DNA of 51,328 nt from Nitratiruptor sp. (lineage in GTDB: Bacteria; Campylobacterota; Campylobacteria; Campylobacterales; Nitratiruptoraceae): contig WGBC01000085.1 in NCBI GenBank assembly GCA_015494535.1, positions 1 to 51,328 on the forward strand, written 5' to 3'. Both the position numbers and the translations under genes were made by a program. Shown here in pieces: positions 34,641 through 43,269 of the stretch. The number at the start of each line of letters is the position of its first letter. Within the stretch, counting starts at the first letter, position 1. Under the pieces are notes generated by a model. The model had not been told where the DNA came from. It saw only the letters and a list, made by a program, of their open reading frames with translations, and did no database searches.

Positions 34641-35459
34641 ATGGAATTTTTCTCTTGGCTTGTGAAGATCTTGCGTCAAAGCGATCCCCACAAGAAGATA
34701 GAAGAGTTTAACAAATTTTATGCGGTTTTTCCAAATGTAGCCTATCATCACGACAGCGTTGTGGAAGTGTGGGAGGAGCCATCGTACGCCTCAATTTGCC
34801 AGATCGTGGAGCCAATAAAGCTTGCAAAGAGGCGATCGCTTCAATCAAAAGAGCATAGAGCCATTTTCTTGCATGCGATTGCGCATATCGAGTATAGTGC
34901 AATTGATCTAGCACTCGATGCGGCTTACAGGTTCCGCCACATGCCGATGCAGTTCTATGAAGATTGGATAGAAGTGGCTGCAGATGAGTGTAGGCACTTT
35001 TTGATGATCGAAGAGCTACTGCATGAACTTGGTTACAAATATACGGACTTTCCTGTGCATAGAGCGCTTTTTGACGCTGCCTTGCATTCTCCCACCCTTT
35101 TGGCTCGCATGAGCGTGGTGCCAAGGTACCTTGAAGCCAATGGGCTCGATGCAAACGCAAAGATTATAGACAAACTAAGGCGCTACCCCGATGAGTTTGC
35201 CAAAAAGATGGTAGCTGCCTTGCAGGTGATTTTGGATGAGGAGATAGATCATGTGAAGAAAGGGGATTTCTGGTTTCATTGGGCTTGCGAGCACGAGGGG
35301 ATCGAAGATAGCGTGGAGGAGTATTTCAAGCAGGTAGAAAAGGTCTATCCCAAAACGAAGCATTCGAAGAGTTTTCTCAATATCCGGGCTCGCAGGCAAG
35401 CTGGCTTTAGCTGTAAAGAGATCGAGCTTTTGGCAAAAGAGAGGGTGGATTGTGGATAA
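34641..35459 (+). CDS. DUF455 ferritin-like protein
   Basis: A 272-residue all-helical protein of the DUF455 (COG2833) family. The di-metal ligands are in EHRAIFLHAIAHIEYSAIDL (about 72-91), DWIEVAADECRHFLMIEE (about 111-128) and ILDEEIDHVKKG (about 193-204), the E/ExxH pattern of ferritin-like and MiaE-like enzymes. Its reaction is unknown; a di-iron oxygenase or tRNA-modifying role has been proposed for relatives. The start is ATG 34641 with AAAGG upstream. Confidence 0.87.
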   Translation: MEFFSWLVKILRQSDPHKKIEEFNKFYAVFPNVAYHHDSVVEVWEEPSYASICQIVEPIKLAKRRSLQSKEHRAIFLHAIAHIEYSAIDLALDAAYRFRHMPMQFYEDWIEVAADECRHFLMIEELLHELGYKYTDFPVHRALFDAALHSPTLLARMSVVPRYLEANGLDANAKIIDKLRRYPDEFAKKMVAALQVILDEEIDHVKKGDFWFHWACEHEGIEDSVEEYFKQVEKVYPKTKHSKSFLNIRARRQAGFSCKEIELLAKERVDCG

Positions 35460-35536
35460 TTTTTCTTATTTATGATAATTTGTTATTATTAAATGGCAAA
35501 ATTATATATAAAAGCGTAAATTAAGTGTCAATTTAG

Positions 35537-35542
35537 TATAAT
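35537..35542 (+). promoter_or_regulatory. -10 box for the DegT-lpxK-argB operon
   Basis: TATAAT lies 31 bp before ATG 35574, with TTAGGAG in between, at the end of a 114-bp AT-rich intergenic stretch. No -35 box is evident. Confidence 0.6.
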
Positions 35543-35573
35543 CTAAAAAATTTCCTTAAGTTAGGAGCAAGCA

Positions 35574-36701
35574 ATGAAACGCATACCACTATTTGCGACG
35601 CAAACCGACAAGAAAGAGTCCCAACAGATTCAAAGTGCTCTGGAGTCTAAGAACAAAAGTGAAGAGCTGGAAGAGCGGATATGCGACTACGTACAAACCG
35701 ATTATGCCATAGCCACCTGCAACGAAACGGCGGCATTGCATCTAGCCATGACTACGATGGATCTCAAGCGCGGCGACAAAATTTTGTGCAGTGTTAATGC
35801 TTATCCCAACGTACCGGAAGTGGTGCGCCATTTTGATGCCGAGCCGATTTTTATCGATATCGATACGGATGATTACAATATCGATCTAGAAGAGCTTGAG
35901 AAGTATCTTGCCAAAAATAGAAGCAAAAAACTCAAAGGCGTCATTGTTTCGCATGTGGCTGGGCAGCCAACAGATCTCGATGCGCTTATGGATATTGCCG
36001 AGCACTATAATATTATGATTATTGAAGATGCCACCAACGCTTTGGGCGCCACTTACAAAGGTAAACCTATTGGGTCGTATCAAACTGGAATGACTATTTT
36101 TAGTTTCAATCCTCATAGGCAGTTTCCGTTGGGTAATGGTGGGATGCTCACAACGTACATCGAGGAATTTGAAGAAAGGGCGAGGCTTCTTCGCAACAAC
36201 GCCATCGTGCAGAACGAGTGGAGCAGTGAAGGAGGGCTGGGCTACGTATACGATGTGGTGGATATAGGACTTGAATATTTCATGAGCGATTTTGATGCGG
36301 CTTTCAATCTGGCTATGCTGGAGAAAAACGATGCCGTTATCAAAAGACGCAAAGAGATAGCAGCAATATATAACAAGGAGCTTGCGGGCACGCCGCACGT
36401 TGAGCTGCCAAAAGAGCTGCGCGATCACAGCTACTCTCTCTATATTATCAAAATTGACAAAAACCGCGACTCTTTTGCGAGAGATCTCTACAAAAGAGGT
36501 ATCGAAGTGGGGTTGCACTACATTCCTCTGCACCTACTGAGCTACTACAAGCAAAAATACAACCTACGCATCAACGACTATCCAAAAGCGCTTAGAAATT
36601 TCCAGCAGATCCTTTCAATCCCGATACATGCAGCGTTGAGTGACGAAGATGTTTATTACATAATAGAACAGGTCAAAGAGGTTGCCAAATCAAGAGGATA
36701 A
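35574..36701 (+). CDS. DegT/DnrJ/EryC1-family aminotransferase-like protein lacking the PLP lysine
   Basis: A 375-residue fold-type-I protein. TCNETAALHLAMTT (about 48-61), the NAYPNVPEVVRH segment, and IIEDATNALGATYKG (about 149-163, with the PLP-ring Asp) are typical of sugar aminotransferases. In the Schiff-base region the usual SFHPTK pattern is SFNPHR (177-182): the catalytic Lys is Arg182 (codon AGG at 36117), with His just before it. The following glycine segment reads GNGGM. It may be a non-PLP enzyme, a dehydratase-like relative, or inactive. Start ATG 35574 has AGGAG 6 nt upstream. It precedes lpxK, so an envelope role is possible. Confidence 0.85.
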   Translation: MKRIPLFATQTDKKESQQIQSALESKNKSEELEERICDYVQTDYAIATCNETAALHLAMTTMDLKRGDKILCSVNAYPNVPEVVRHFDAEPIFIDIDTDDYNIDLEELEKYLAKNRSKKLKGVIVSHVAGQPTDLDALMDIAEHYNIMIIEDATNALGATYKGKPIGSYQTGMTIFSFNPHRQFPLGNGGMLTTYIEEFEERARLLRNNAIVQNEWSSEGGLGYVYDVVDIGLEYFMSDFDAAFNLAMLEKNDAVIKRRKEIAAIYNKELAGTPHVELPKELRDHSYSLYIIKIDKNRDSFARDLYKRGIEVGLHYIPLHLLSYYKQKYNLRINDYPKALRNFQQILSIPIHAALSDEDVYYIIEQVKEVAKSRG

Positions 36702-37630
36702 CACGCTTTTTCGAAGAGGGCTTCTATAGCCCCTCTTTTTGGTATTGGATTGTTGCACTCCCACTTTTTCCCATCTCTTTGCTCTACTGCTTCATTGCCT
36801 CTATGAAGAAACTAGTGTGTAGTAAAAAGGATTCTGGACTGCCGATTATTAGCGTTGGCAATATCGTCGTAGGAGGGAGTGGCAAGAGCCCATTTGTAAT
36901 AGAGCTTGCAAAAATGCAAAAAGATGCTGCCGTATTGCTTCGAGGCTATAAAAGAGCGAGCAGAGGTGTGCTAGTGGTGAGTGAGATGGGCGAGATTCTT
37001 TGCGACGAAAAAGAGAGCGGCGATGAAGCCATGATGATAGCCAAGGTTTTGCCGCAAGCAAGCGTGATAGTGAGCGAAAATAGGGATGAGGGAATCAAAA
37101 GGGCAAAAGAGCTTGGCGCAAAAGTTATCTTTCTTGACGATGCCTTTCATAAGTGCTATGAAAAATTTGATATTGTTATTGATGTCAAGACGCCAAATAG
37201 ATTCTGCCTACCTCTTGGACCATATCGCTTACCTCGCTTTTTTTTGCGTTATGCCAATTTGGTTGTCAAAGAGGGCAGGGATTTTACGAGAAATGTGACA
37301 ATCCAAAACCCGACAGCAAAAATGGTATTAGTTACTGCCATAGCCAATCCAAAAAGGCTGCTATCCTTTATTCCAAAGGATATGCCTTACTACTTTTTTC
37401 CCGATCATCACCGCTTTAGCAAAGAGGAGATAGATGCCATTATACAAAAAGAGCGACCCACGTCGCTCCTTGTTACCGCCAAAGATATAGTAAAATTGCA
37501 AAAGTTTGGTTATCCTCTTTCGCTGCTGCAGCTACAGCTAGAGATAAGAGAGGAGATTATTGCAAAAATTGATAGCTACATAAAGGACTACCATGCAAAA
37601 AAAGATGCAAACGGTTCAGACGCTGCTTGA
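36698..37630 (+). CDS. lpxK: tetraacyldisaccharide 4'-kinase LpxK (non-canonical start)
   Basis: LpxK phosphorylates the lipid A precursor at the inner membrane. The protein has the P-loop SVGNIVVGGSGKSPF, LLRGYKRASRG, SGDEAMMIA, FLDDAFHKCYEKFDIVI and the C-terminal HHRFSKEEID segment. The membrane-binding N-terminus (FFEEGFYSPSFWYWIVALPL) is encoded upstream of the first canonical start (TTG 36779) in an open frame with no ATG, GTG or TTG. ATA 36698, overlapping the DegT stop as ATAA, or ATC 36689 with AAAGAGG 7 nt upstream, are the possible starts. I give 36698, with low certainty. The gene overlaps argB by 38 bp. Confidence 0.88.
   Translation: MTRFFEEGFYSPSFWYWIVALPLFPISLLYCFIASMKKLVCSKKDSGLPIISVGNIVVGGSGKSPFVIELAKMQKDAAVLLRGYKRASRGVLVVSEMGEILCDEKESGDEAMMIAKVLPQASVIVSENRDEGIKRAKELGAKVIFLDDAFHKCYEKFDIVIDVKTPNRFCLPLGPYRLPRFFLRYANLVVKEGRDFTRNVTIQNPTAKMVLVTAIANPKRLLSFIPKDMPYYFFPDHHRFSKEEIDAIIQKERPTSLLVTAKDIVKLQKFGYPLSLLQLQLEIREEIIAKIDSYIKDYHAKKDANGSDAA
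36714..36740 (+). terminator. terminator-like hairpin with T-tract in the first codons of lpxK
   Basis: AAGAGGG (36714-36720), a 10-nt loop and CCCTCTT (36731-36737), then more T, form a 7-bp stem with a T-run. It lies just after the DegT stop and inside the lpxK coding start, so it could attenuate or set the level of lpxK-argB transcription. Confidence 0.45.
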
Positions 37631-38447
37631 CGCTCTGCCTTTTATAAAAAAGTTTCGCGATGAGATTTTTGTAATCAAATATGGAGGGAGCGCGCAAATA
37701 GATGAGAGGCTCAAAGAGCTCTTTGCCAAGGATATCCTGCTGCTCTATACCGTGGGCATAAAGCCGGTCATCGTGCATGGAGGTGGCAAGAGAATCACCG
37801 AGATTCTCAGTCGTCTCAAAATCGATACCACTTTCATAGATGGGCAGCGTGTGACTACTCCAGAGGTGATGGAGATAGTGGAGATGGTGCTCAGCGGCGA
37901 TATCAACAAAGAGATCGTATCGCTGCTCAACAACTACGGTGCCAAAGCTTTGGGAGTGAGTGGCAAGGATGCGCATTTCATTACCGCGCGAGCCAAAGAT
38001 TTTGAGAAGTTTGGCTATACGGGTGTGATAGATAGCATCGATCCGAGAGTGATATACAACCTTTTGGAAGAGCAGTTCGTCCCCGTGATCGCACCCATAG
38101 CCGCAAGCAATCAAATCGGCCATCCGGGATACAACATCAATGCTGATCTTTGTGCTAGCAAAGTAGCAGCAGCCCTTAAAGCCAAAAAAATTATCTTTCT
38201 TACTGACACCCCCGGTGTTTTGGACAAGGAGGGGAGTCTCATTTCAACACTTACGAAAGAGAAAATCGAGCTGCTCAAAAAAGATGGTACCATAAGTGGA
38301 GGTATGATTCCAAAAGTGGATGCATGCTTGGAGGCGATTGAAGGGGGAGTGCAAAAGGCGCATATTATTGATGGTAGGGTAGAGCATTCGCTTCTTTTGG
38401 AAATTTTTACGAGTGAAGGGATCGGCACGCAGGTATTAGGAGGATAA
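37593..38447 (+). CDS. argB: acetylglutamate kinase ArgB
   Basis: ArgB phosphorylates N-acetylglutamate in arginine synthesis. The 284-residue protein has IKYGGSAQ (about 29-36), VHGGGKRITEIL (about 61-72), SGKDAHFITA, NINADLCASKVAAAL (about 178) and FLTDTPGVLDKEGS, all typical. The gene starts with ATG 37593 inside lpxK; ATG 37605 is an alternative. The other arginine gene in the window, argD, lies 18 kb away. Confidence 0.97.
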   Translation: MQKKMQTVQTLLDALPFIKKFRDEIFVIKYGGSAQIDERLKELFAKDILLLYTVGIKPVIVHGGGKRITEILSRLKIDTTFIDGQRVTTPEVMEIVEMVLSGDINKEIVSLLNNYGAKALGVSGKDAHFITARAKDFEKFGYTGVIDSIDPRVIYNLLEEQFVPVIAPIAASNQIGHPGYNINADLCASKVAAALKAKKIIFLTDTPGVLDKEGSLISTLTKEKIELLKKDGTISGGMIPKVDACLEAIEGGVQKAHIIDGRVEHSLLLEIFTSEGIGTQVLGG

Positions 38448-38448
38448 G

Positions 38449-38754
38449 ATGCAAGTAATTCTATCAACCGCCAAAGATATGCAAGAGGCAAAAAAGATAG
38501 CCAAGACGCTGCTGCAACACCGCCTCGCAGCTTGTATCAATATAATCCCGGCAATTACTTCGATGTATATCTGGGAGGGCGAAATTGTGGAGGATAGCGA
38601 GGTGATGCTTATCATCAAGGCAATCGACTTTCACAAAGTCCAAAGAGCTATCCAAGAAATCCACTCATATGAAGTGCCAGAGATTATCGCTTTTGATATA
38701 GATGATGGTAGCAATCAGTATCTGGGCTGGATAAGAGAAGTTTTGCTACAATAA
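38449..38754 (+). CDS. cutA: divalent-cation tolerance protein CutA
   Basis: A 101-residue CutA1 trimer protein: STAKDMQEAKKIAKTLLQHRLAACINI at the N-terminus (in parts), SMYIWEGEIVEDSEVMLIIK (about 42) and SYEVPEIIAFDI. It is linked to copper and other divalent-cation tolerance in E. coli; the biochemical role is unsettled. ATG 38449 follows argB by one base, with AGGAGG upstream. Confidence 0.93.
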   Translation: MQVILSTAKDMQEAKKIAKTLLQHRLAACINIIPAITSMYIWEGEIVEDSEVMLIIKAIDFHKVQRAIQEIHSYEVPEIIAFDIDDGSNQYLGWIREVLLQ

Positions 38755-38776
38755 GCAAAAAATTTAAAGGGTTTGA

Positions 38777-40237
38777 ATGGTTTTTGTGGAGAGTAGAGGA
38801 AATGACGGTGTTAAACCAAAAAGTGTGAGCTTTTCTGAGGCGATTTTGCATCCAAGTGCCAGTTTTGGCGGGCTCTATGTGCCAAAGGAGCTGCCAAAAT
38901 TGGATAGAGATTTTTTGTTGCAGCTGCCAAAAAATTATAAAGAGATGGCTTTTAGGTTACTCAGACTCTTCGATATCGATATAGAAGATAGCCTTTTGCA
39001 AGAAGCTTTGGAACTCTATGATAAATTTGACGATCCAAACAATCCAGTGCCAGTAGTTGAGGTAGATAGCAATCTCTATATTACTGAGCTCTACCATGGC
39101 CCAACAAGAGCATTTAAGGATATGGCGCTGCAGCCATTTGGCTATATCCTTTCAGCTTTAGCCAAGAGAAGAGGAGAAAACTACCTTATTTTAGCAGCTA
39201 CCAGTGGCGATACGGGTCCAGCTACCTTGGAGACCTTCAAAAACCGCCCAAACATCAAAGTGGCCTGCATCTATCCAGCTGGGGGTACAAGCGATGTGCA
39301 ACGCCTGCAAATGGTGACAGAAGATGGCAAAAACCTCAAAGTCATAGGCATCAAAGGGGATTTCGACGATGCGCAAAATGCCCTTAAAAATCTCTTAGCC
39401 TCCTCTGCTTTTCAAGAGACGCTCAGAAAAAAAGATATCCATCTCTCTGCCGCAAATTCAGTCAATTTTGGGCGCATAATATTTCAGATACTCTACCATA
39501 TCCATAGCTATTTAGAAGTGGTGCAAAAGGGTGCTGTGGCGTTTGGAGAAGAGATCAATCTCATTGTGCCAAGCGGTAACTTTGGTAACGCCTTGGGAGC
39601 GTATTACGCCAAGAAGATGGGGCTTCCAATTAGAAAGATCCTTATTGCATCCAATGCCAATAATATTTTGACCGAGCTTATCAAAAAGGGTCGCTACGAT
39701 CTGCGCGACAAAAGCCTTGTCAAAACCACATCACCTGCGATGGATATTCTCAAATCCTCCAATGTGGAAAGAGTGCTTTATGACAAGTTCGGCGCAAGCC
39801 GCACGAGAGAGCTCATGCAAGATCTCCAAGAAAAGGGCTACTATGAGCTGACCCCGCAAGAGCTTGCCTCTTTGCAAGAGGATTTCGACGCCGATTTTAG
39901 CAGCGACGAGGAGGTGGCACACACAATCAAAGAGTATGCTCTTGATAAAAACTACCTTTTCGATCCTCACACTGCAACGACGATAAAACTCTACAAAAAA
40001 TACGCGCAAGATTGCAACGTGGCATACTCTACAGCAGAGTGGACGAAATTCGCTCCTGCCATCTGGAAAGCTTTGAGCGGAGAGGAGCTTCGAGACCTCG
40101 AAGCATTGCAGGCGATTTCGCAAAAACTGGGTGTCGTTATTCCACAAAAAATAGCCGAACTTTTCACTAAGCCGATAGTCCATGATCTGGTTGTGGAGAA
40201 AGAGAAAATAGAGGAAGAGATTTTAGCTTTTTTGTAA
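38777..40237 (+). CDS. thrC: threonine synthase ThrC
   Basis: ThrC makes threonine from O-phosphohomoserine with PLP. The 486-residue protein (longer, E. coli/yeast-type branch) starts with SVSFSEAILHPSASFGGLYVP, has the PLP Lys in GPTRAFKDMALQP (about 110), AATSGDTGPATLETF, VPSGNFGNALGAYYAKKMG (phosphate loop, about 258) and DPHTAT near residue 395. Length is normal. A weak AAAGGG precedes ATG 38777. Confidence 0.96.
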   Translation: MVFVESRGNDGVKPKSVSFSEAILHPSASFGGLYVPKELPKLDRDFLLQLPKNYKEMAFRLLRLFDIDIEDSLLQEALELYDKFDDPNNPVPVVEVDSNLYITELYHGPTRAFKDMALQPFGYILSALAKRRGENYLILAATSGDTGPATLETFKNRPNIKVACIYPAGGTSDVQRLQMVTEDGKNLKVIGIKGDFDDAQNALKNLLASSAFQETLRKKDIHLSAANSVNFGRIIFQILYHIHSYLEVVQKGAVAFGEEINLIVPSGNFGNALGAYYAKKMGLPIRKILIASNANNILTELIKKGRYDLRDKSLVKTTSPAMDILKSSNVERVLYDKFGASRTRELMQDLQEKGYYELTPQELASLQEDFDADFSSDEEVAHTIKEYALDKNYLFDPHTATTIKLYKKYAQDCNVAYSTAEWTKFAPAIWKALSGEELRDLEALQAISQKLGVVIPQKIAELFTKPIVHDLVVEKEKIEEEILAFL

Positions 40238-40243
40238 TTGTGC

Positions 40244-40249
40244 TATAAT
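40244..40249 (+). promoter_or_regulatory. extended -10 box only a few bases before a start codon
   Basis: TGCTATAAT (-10 at 40244-40249) predicts a transcription start near 40255-40257, at the ATG 40257 itself. The first in-frame ATG (40248) overlaps the -10 box. Confidence 0.5.
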
Positions 40250-40256
40250 GAGAGTT

Positions 40257-41249
40257 ATGAGAAGATATATAAAGATAGTTTTGTTCCTGTTTTTGTTTGT
40301 CCTTGGCGCGCAGGCGAAATACATGGATGAATTAAGATCGTACCTGCTGAGCAAAGATTTTTCTATAAGTGGGGAGTTTTTCCTCTCGCAAGATAGGTGG
40401 ATTTTTGGCTATTTTGATAAATATGGCCAGATAGTTGGATATTATCAATTAATGGGTACCCAGCCTACCACAACCAATCCCTTTGGTTGGAGAGAGGCAA
40501 ATGCCAGCCAGCTTGTGCAGATGCAGGGGGTTGGCTATTTTATCAAAATAGATTTTCCTTTCGATATGCAAAATCCCTATCTCAAGCCATATTCATGGAT
40601 TTATGTGGACATGCAGACAAAAAATGTATACAAGCTCATAGGGGCAGACAAGGGAATCTTCAAATACTACGATCGCGATCTCGATGGCGTGCCAGACCCT
40701 ATAGATCAGATATATTTTTACAGGCTCAGCAACAAAGCCAAGTTTTTTAGCTGCAAAGATAGCGTGCAAACCCAAAAATACGACATTTTGAAACTAGCCA
40801 AAAGCAGCGGCAGTGTACAATACGATTGCGGTATAGGTGGCGATCGTTTCATTGAAAAAAATGGCAGCAAACTTACAGATGCTATAATAGATATCCAACT
40901 AGATGGCAAACTCAATGGCAAGCGTTTTTTTGCAAAAATTTTCAAAGAACCTTTTAAAGGATTGGTGACGGTTGAGGGGCTCTATGGCGGGCGCTATATG
41001 GCCTGTACCAAAGAGTATGAGCCAGTGCAAGAAGTTGCTGTAGATAAAGAGGCTTTGAGCAAGTTTTTGATGCATTGGGGCGAGGGCAAAGGGGATGGAT
41101 ATATTAGCGGAAATTGCGTGCTTGAAGAGAGGCTTTTGGATAGGGTTCAAAGCGCCGAGCTTACAATCGTTACGACAATTACCACCACCAACGAAGCCAA
41201 CAATACGGCAAAAATCGAGATTTTGGAGCAGATGGTCAAAAGACCTTAG
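40257..41249 (+). CDS. secreted protein of unknown function with a DxDxDG calcium-type loop
   Basis: From ATG 40257 the protein (330 aa) begins MRRYIKIVLFLFLFVLGAQA, a signal peptide cut after AQA. The mature part is rich in beta patterns and aromatic residues. Residues 139-147 read DRDLDGVPD, the DxDxDGxxD loop of EF-hand-like and thrombospondin type-3 calcium sites. Four Cys in the mature part could form two disulfides. I do not recognise the family. The upstream ATG 40248 is rejected because it overlaps the -10 box. The end lies 4 bp from the convergent ABC-F gene end. Confidence 0.75.
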   Translation: MRRYIKIVLFLFLFVLGAQAKYMDELRSYLLSKDFSISGEFFLSQDRWIFGYFDKYGQIVGYYQLMGTQPTTTNPFGWREANASQLVQMQGVGYFIKIDFPFDMQNPYLKPYSWIYVDMQTKNVYKLIGADKGIFKYYDRDLDGVPDPIDQIYFYRLSNKAKFFSCKDSVQTQKYDILKLAKSSGSVQYDCGIGGDRFIEKNGSKLTDAIIDIQLDGKLNGKRFFAKIFKEPFKGLVTVEGLYGGRYMACTKEYEPVQEVAVDKEALSKFLMHWGEGKGDGYISGNCVLEERLLDRVQSAELTIVTTITTTNEANNTAKIEILEQMVKRP

Positions 41250-43174
41250 TGCTCTAACCGTTCTCTTTTTTCTTCTAGTTCGATATATTCGTTGAGCAGC
41301 TCTTCATGCTCCTTTTGCAAAGCATCCAACTTCGAAGAGATTGCGACAATTCCCTCTTTTTCGTAGCATTCTGGGACGCTTAGGCACTCGTTGATAGCCT
41401 CTATCTCCTCTTCGATTTTCTCTATAAGAGATGGAAGCTCTTCGAGTCTTCTTTGCTCTTTATAAGAGAGCTTTTTGACCTCTTTTTTTATGCGCTCTTT
41501 TTGTGGCTTTTTCTCTTTGGCTATTTTACTGAGCTCTGCTAATTCTTTTTCGATCATCAAATATTCGCTATAGCTTTGATAGCTCTCCTCTATCTCTCCG
41601 TTGCCTTTGAAGATGAAAAGTTTTTTGGCGATTTTGTCTACGAAGTAGCGATCGTGGCTCACAAAAATGACTGAGCCTTGAAATTTTTGCAGATACTCTT
41701 CTAAGATAGTGATAGTAGGGATGTCAAGATCGTTTGTAGGCTCATCTAGAATCAAGCAGTCCACTTTTTTGGTAAAAAGAAGCGCCAGTGCTACTCTGTT
41801 CTTCTCTCCACCACTCAGACTGCCAATCTTTTTGTCTAGAAATTCTTTTGGAAAGAGGAAGTTTTTGAGATAACCATATACATGCATACTCTTGCCCCAC
41901 ACCTCTACCCGATCCCCTCCATTAGGGCAGAATGTCTCTATGAGGTTTTTATCATCATCAAGCATGCTTCTATGCTGATCGAAGTAGCCAATTTTTATGT
42001 CGCCTCTTTTTATGATGCCACTATCTGGCTCTATTTCTCCAAGAAGTAGTTTTAAAAACGTAGATTTGCCGCTGCCATTTTTGCCAACAATCGCGATAGT
42101 GTCTTTTTGCAAGATTCTGGTGCTAAATTCTTTGATTAAGAGCTTATTTCCCAAGGATTTTGAGATTTTTTCCAACTCAAAAAGCACCTTTTTTCTGCTT
42201 ACTCCCTCTTCTCTATTGAAGTGTTTCTTTTCTCTTTCAAGCTGGAGTTGAATTTTTTTGATGATAGCTGGATTTTTCTTGGCCTCTTCTCTAAGCTGCA
42301 AGACTCTCTTTTTTCTCCCTTCATTTCTCTTCATCCTGGCTTTCACGCCACGCCTTAACCACTCTTCTTCTTGCTTTAAAAGCCTTAGAAGATTTTCATG
42401 CTGCTTTTGCATATTTTTAAGCAGATCCTCTTTTTGTCGCAGATAATCGCTGTATCCACCTTTGAAGCTTCTTAGCTTGCAATCTTCCACTTCCACCACT
42501 CTGGTAGCAATGCGATCGATAAAGTAGCGATCGTGGCTCACGAAAATGAGGGTGAATTTTTCTTTTAAAATCGTCTCTTCCAAAAACTCCACCATATGTA
42601 CGTCCAGGTGGTTGGTAGGCTCATCAAGAAGCAAGACATCAGGTTTTTGCAAAAGAAGCCCAGCTAACGCTACGCGACGCTGCTCGCCACCGCTGAGCGA
42701 ATCGATAAGACGCTTTTCATAGGCTTTAAGATCAAATTCAAGAAGAACTCTTTCTATCTTTTCTTCAATATTCCAAGCATCATGAAAATCAAGATAATTG
42801 GAGACTCTATTTAGCTCTTGCAAAAGAGTGGAGTTGTCAGGATCCTTGGCAATTTTTTGTGAAATCTCTTCATAGCGCTTTTTAGCTTCATTGATCTCTT
42901 TGAGCTCATGAATGATGGCCTCTTTGACCGTGACGCCGTGAGGGAATTTTGGCACTTGTGAAAGAATCCTAATAGAGATATTTTGCTGCACAATCCTCTC
43001 GCCGCTATCTGGCTCAATTTGGCCAGCTATAATTTTCATAAGAGTCGATTTGCCACTTCCGTTTTTGCCTACAATCGCAATGCGCTCCTTTTCATCTAAG
43101 TGGAACTCCACGTCGCACAAAATCTTTTGCGCCTCATACTGCTTGGATACGTGCAAGAGATCGATTAGCGCCAT
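41246..43174 (-). CDS. ABC-F family ATPase (Uup-like)
   Basis: Two ABC domains with no membrane segment, the ABC-F layout of ribosome-associated ATPases. Walker A GKNGSGKSTLMKI (about 38) and GKNGSGKSTFLKL (about 365), signatures LSGGEQRRVALAG (about 152) and LSGGEKNRVALAL (about 455), Walker B VLLLDEPTNHLD and CLILDEPTNDLD. The linker between domains is basic (about 250-310), and a C-terminal coiled coil (about 535-640) points to the Uup branch. It should act on stalled or hibernating ribosomes. Whether it gives antibiotic resistance cannot be told. Confidence 0.93.
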   Translation of the reverse strand: MALIDLLHVSKQYEAQKILCDVEFHLDEKERIAIVGKNGSGKSTLMKIIAGQIEPDSGERIVQQNISIRILSQVPKFPHGVTVKEAIIHELKEINEAKKRYEEISQKIAKDPDNSTLLQELNRVSNYLDFHDAWNIEEKIERVLLEFDLKAYEKRLIDSLSGGEQRRVALAGLLLQKPDVLLLDEPTNHLDVHMVEFLEETILKEKFTLIFVSHDRYFIDRIATRVVEVEDCKLRSFKGGYSDYLRQKEDLLKNMQKQHENLLRLLKQEEEWLRRGVKARMKRNEGRKKRVLQLREEAKKNPAIIKKIQLQLEREKKHFNREEGVSRKKVLFELEKISKSLGNKLLIKEFSTRILQKDTIAIVGKNGSGKSTFLKLLLGEIEPDSGIIKRGDIKIGYFDQHRSMLDDDKNLIETFCPNGGDRVEVWGKSMHVYGYLKNFLFPKEFLDKKIGSLSGGEKNRVALALLFTKKVDCLILDEPTNDLDIPTITILEEYLQKFQGSVIFVSHDRYFVDKIAKKLFIFKGNGEIEESYQSYSEYLMIEKELAELSKIAKEKKPQKERIKKEVKKLSYKEQRRLEELPSLIEKIEEEIEAINECLSVPECYEKEGIVAISSKLDALQKEHEELLNEYIELEEKRERLEH

Positions 43175-43238
43175 TTATAACCTTTTTAAGTTTTTTTGAT
43201 AAATAAATATTTGTAAGAGTAGGTAAAACATTTTGTGT

Positions 43239-43244
43239 ATAATA
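43239..43244 (+). promoter_or_regulatory. -10 box for the M48-prmC-DUF4149-mlaF operon
   Basis: TATAAT lies 25 bp before ATG 43270, with AAAAGGA between. It is at the end of a 95-bp AT-rich divergent gap shared with the ABC-F gene. Confidence 0.6.
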
Positions 43245-43269
43245 GTCAAAATTTTGCAAAAGGACAATA

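Noticed and set aside
35886-36533. Open frame of 215 codons on the minus strand
   Set aside because: It lies wholly inside the DegT-family gene on the opposite strand and has no recognisable domain.
40248-40250. ATG at 40248 as start of the secreted protein
   Set aside because: It overlaps the -10 box, so it would not be in the transcript; ATG 40257 gives a normal signal peptide.
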